Of a DNA stretch of 36,584 bases, positions 34,400-36,584 are shown piece after piece. The translations under genes and the position numbers were made by a program. Origin of the DNA: Lujinxingiaceae bacterium (GTDB lineage Bacteria; Myxococcota_A; Bradymonadia; Bradymonadales; Bradymonadaceae); the NCBI GenBank assembly GCA_013697635.1, contig JACCWM010000116.1, positions 1 to 36,584 on the forward strand, written 5' to 3'. The notes below the pieces were generated by a model that saw nothing but the letters and a program-made list of their open reading frames with translations, searched no databases and was not told where the DNA came from. The first letter of the stretch is position 1; each line of letters opens with the position of its first letter.

Positions 34400-36241
34400 G
34401 TGCGTCTCTTCAGGTTTTTGTGCGCTCTGCTTCTCCTCATGGTGCTTTCAGCATGCAGCGACGATTCCAAGGGAGGCGAGCCCCAAACGCGTTGCCCCGA
34501 AGGTCAGAGCTTCAATCCGATCTTTGGCCAATGCCAGCCCAACGTCGCCGGCCTCGACGACACCTCGCCATCGGATAGCGCCATAATCCCCGACCAGGAT
34601 GTCGTGGCCGTGCCCGATGTGCCCTTTGAGCAGCCGCAAGACAGTGGCAACCAGGCCTGCGAGCCAAATGCACGTCAATGCGTCAACGACAGCGTCTCCG
34701 AGGTGTGCATCCACGGTATCTGGGAGCGCCACGTCTGCCCGGCCACCTACGTTTGCAGCCGCGGTCACTGCGAGGCGACGGGTTGTCTTGCCAACGCCGT
34801 GCGCTGCGTCTCGAACAATCAGTTTCAGGCTTGCGGCGAGAATGGCGAGTTTGGCGAGGCGACGACCTGCGCCGATGGAAAAGCCTGTGTGGCCGGCGAG
34901 TGCGTGGGCGGCTGCTCGATCAACATCAAGGAGCGATCCAATCTGGGCTGCGATTACATCAGCGTTCGCCACGACATGTACACCCCCTCGTCAGGCGAGC
35001 TGCTCGCCCACTCGGTGGTCGTCTCTAATCCGGGCACCGCAGCGGCCACGCTGGTGATCACCAGCCCGGAGCTGCCCAATTTGAGCTTTCCCAACACGCG
35101 CGTTGAGCCGCTGAGCAGTCTGGTGCTCGATTTTCCCACGACCATTCCTGTGATCACGCCCGGCGTCTCGCGGCGCATCTTTCGCATCGCCAGCGATCAA
35201 CCTGTGATCGCCACACAATTTGGCCCTTTGAACAATCCCGGCAGACTCAAGGAGAGCAGTGATGCAACCTTACTCTTGCCGGTCAACGCCCTGGGGCCCA
35301 GGTACATCACGCTGGGCTGGCGGGGCATCCAGCCGGGCACGGCCTACGTCGACATCGTTGCGGCAAGCCCGGGCACGACCAACGTCACGGTCACCTCGCC
35401 CATCAAGCTCAACGGAGGCGCGGCCGGATCGGTTGCAGCCGGCGGCACGACGGTCTTCACTATTCACGCCAACCAGGTGCTCCACCTGGTCGATGCCCAG
35501 GGCTCTTCGGCCCCAATCTTGCGCGACGTGTCGGGCATCATCGTCGAGGGCACCCAGCCGATTGCCGTCTACACCGGGGCGCGCCTGGTCAACATCCCTG
35601 ATGGTCCCGACGTGATCTTGGCCGGCGATCACATCGAGCAACAGATGTTTCCCACCGACACCTGGGGCACAACCTATCTGGGCGTACCGTTTGAGTCGCG
35701 TGCGGCGGCGGACTTCACGATCTTTCGCGTGCTCGCCATGGAAGACGAGACGACGGTCACCTTCGATCCGCCCGTCGCCAACAATACCAGCGCGACCGTG
35801 CTCGCCCGCGGCCAGTTCTTCGAGTTTAAAAGCTCCGAGCCCGTTGAGGTCAGCGCCGACAAACCGATCCAGCTTGGCCAATACATGATCGGCGGCAGCA
35901 TCAATCCCTCGCCGGGGCCCGGTGACGGCGATCCGGCCTTCGTGCTGCCCGCTGCCATCGAACAGTACCGCGACGACTACGTCTTCTTGGTGCCGGCCGG
36001 CTACCGCAAGAACTTCGTCACGATCATGGCGCCGGCGGCCGAAGAGGTCGTGCTCAACGGCACCCCGGTCGCCGCCGCGTCGTTTCGAACCTTTGGCTCG
36101 GGCGCCTGGAAGTTCGCCACGCTGCCGATCACGGCCGGCATCCACACGGCCACCTCAAACCAGGCGTTTGGCGTGCTCTTGCACGGCTACGATTACTACA
36201 TCAGCTACGCTTTTGTCGGCGGGATCATCCTGGCGGAGTAG
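34400..36241 (+). CDS. IgGFc-binding-domain lipoprotein, copy 2
   Basis: This 613-residue paralogue of the upstream gene starts at a GTG 7 nt after GGAG, with the same VRLF N-terminus. The signal ends LMVLSAC (C19). The short cysteine head (CPEGQSFNPIFGQC) is kept. The linker differs most (DDTSPSDSAIIPDQD), while the cysteine modules and the IgGFc-binding beta domain are almost the same as in copy 1. Differences are spread across the domain and frames are intact in both, so neither copy is a pseudogene. A tandem duplication is the simplest explanation. No gene is seen between its stop at 36241 and the right edge. Confidence 0.88.
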   Translation: MRLFRFLCALLLLMVLSACSDDSKGGEPQTRCPEGQSFNPIFGQCQPNVAGLDDTSPSDSAIIPDQDVVAVPDVPFEQPQDSGNQACEPNARQCVNDSVSEVCIHGIWERHVCPATYVCSRGHCEATGCLANAVRCVSNNQFQACGENGEFGEATTCADGKACVAGECVGGCSINIKERSNLGCDYISVRHDMYTPSSGELLAHSVVVSNPGTAAATLVITSPELPNLSFPNTRVEPLSSLVLDFPTTIPVITPGVSRRIFRIASDQPVIATQFGPLNNPGRLKESSDATLLLPVNALGPRYITLGWRGIQPGTAYVDIVAASPGTTNVTVTSPIKLNGGAAGSVAAGGTTVFTIHANQVLHLVDAQGSSAPILRDVSGIIVEGTQPIAVYTGARLVNIPDGPDVILAGDHIEQQMFPTDTWGTTYLGVPFESRAAADFTIFRVLAMEDETTVTFDPPVANNTSATVLARGQFFEFKSSEPVEVSADKPIQLGQYMIGGSINPSPGPGDGDPAFVLPAAIEQYRDDYVFLVPAGYRKNFVTIMAPAAEEVVLNGTPVAAASFRTFGSGAWKFATLPITAGIHTATSNQAFGVLLHGYDYYISYAFVGGIILAE

Positions 36242-36333
36242 GCGGTCGGGCCGAAGAACTCACCAGATCCATTCCACACCGACGCCCGCGCTGATTGACA
36301 AAGCCCGCTCGAGGTAGGACGCCGAGGTGTAGC

Positions 36334-36584
36334 GCGCGAATGTCGGTATCCCTACCGACATTTTCGGACCCAAGTGAGAGAATACCGGCACCCCTACCGC
36401 ACCCGCGTTCAGTTAAGCCGGAAAATGCCGGTAGGGGTACCGCCTCCGATCACATCCGAGTCAGAAAATGCCGACCCCCTATCGACATTTTCGCATCCGA
36501 GTCAGAAAATACCGCCCCCCCTATCGCCTCCGCTCGATGTTGAGTCAGAAAATGTCGACCCCCTATCGCCTCCGCTCGATGTTG
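36334..36584. repeat. Degenerate palindromic repeat array, continues past right edge
   Basis: From about 36334 a unit containing GAAAATRCCG then CCCC then TAYCG recurs. Units starting GAGTCAGAAAAT lie at 36458, 36499 and 36542, with a next one beginning at 36584, giving a spacing of 41-43 bp. Earlier units (36339, near 36376, near 36421) are more divergent. Most cores are inverted repeats flanking a C- or G-rich loop, such as CGGTA/TACCG around TCCC or GGGG. There is no gene here. It is not CRISPR-like because spacers are not unique and repeats are palindromic around short loops. It resembles a mobile or satellite-like intergenic repeat. Confidence 0.75.
36339..36366 (+). terminator. Perfect 10-bp hairpin with T-run, probable terminator of the IgGFc genes
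   Basis: Positions 36339-36348 pair with 36353-36362 around loop TCCC. The stem ends in TT and continues with TT, so a run of four Ts (36361-36364) follows. It is the first unit of the repeat array and may serve as the terminator about 100 bp after copy 2. Confidence 0.55.

Noticed and set aside
36334-36584. CRISPR array
   Set aside because: Repeats are only approximate, period 41-43 includes near-identical spacer-like parts, and no cas gene is present.

Overview
The window is a GC-rich bacterial chromosome segment that reads like a member of the former Deltaproteobacteria (Myxococcota/Bradymonadota-like). Evidence: the order tRNA cluster-tig-clpP-clpX-lon, the core run rpmH-rnpA-yidD-yidC-jag-mnmE next to dnaA, tRNA genes without an encoded CCA, and secreted lipoproteins with Asp/Thr/Gly/Pro linkers, a cysteine-rich module and an IgGFc-binding domain. 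The assignment is an inference. No phage, transposon, rRNA or CRISPR was recognised.

Layout. 1-2661 (minus): a LytS-type kinase, a LytTR response regulator and the start of a degenerate GTPase-like gene. 2676-2968 (minus): a 6S RNA candidate with its own promoter and intrinsic terminator, ending just before the kinase start codon. 3045-3992 (plus): an exported protein of unknown function. 3995-11100 (minus): mnmE, jag, yidC, yidD, rnpA, rpmH and dnaA, covering tRNA modification, membrane protein insertion, RNase P protein, L34 and replication initiation. 11449-12105 (minus): a YqgE/AlgH protein. 12415-19382 (plus): strong promoter, tRNA-His, -Arg, -Lys, -Leu, then trigger factor, ClpP, ClpX and Lon, closed by a strong terminator; this is a protein folding and degradation block. 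19392-22955 (minus): a nucleotidyltransferase with a small coupled partner (toxin-antitoxin-like), a DUF2795 protein, an M19 dipeptidase and an RlmL-like rRNA methyltransferase. 23042-24653 (plus): an ABC-2 exporter pair, overlapping antisense with murC (24604-25992). 26114-26551 (minus): a protein whose 19 cysteines all lie in one three-residue register. 26638-26848 (plus): an apparent small RNA with C-rich loops. 26869-28835 (minus): an Smr-domain protein and a lipoprotein with a duplicated domain. 29085-36241 (plus): a giant lipoprotein and two tandem paralogous IgGFc-binding lipoproteins. 36334-36584: a degenerate array of short palindromic repeats running off the right edge.

The most novel candidates are the C-rich-loop RNA at 26671-26848, the period-3 cysteine protein beside it, the tandem IgGFc lipoproteins with a terminator directly before the second gene's ribosome binding site, and the palindromic array at the right edge. 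All functional statements come from reading motifs; no database search was run.
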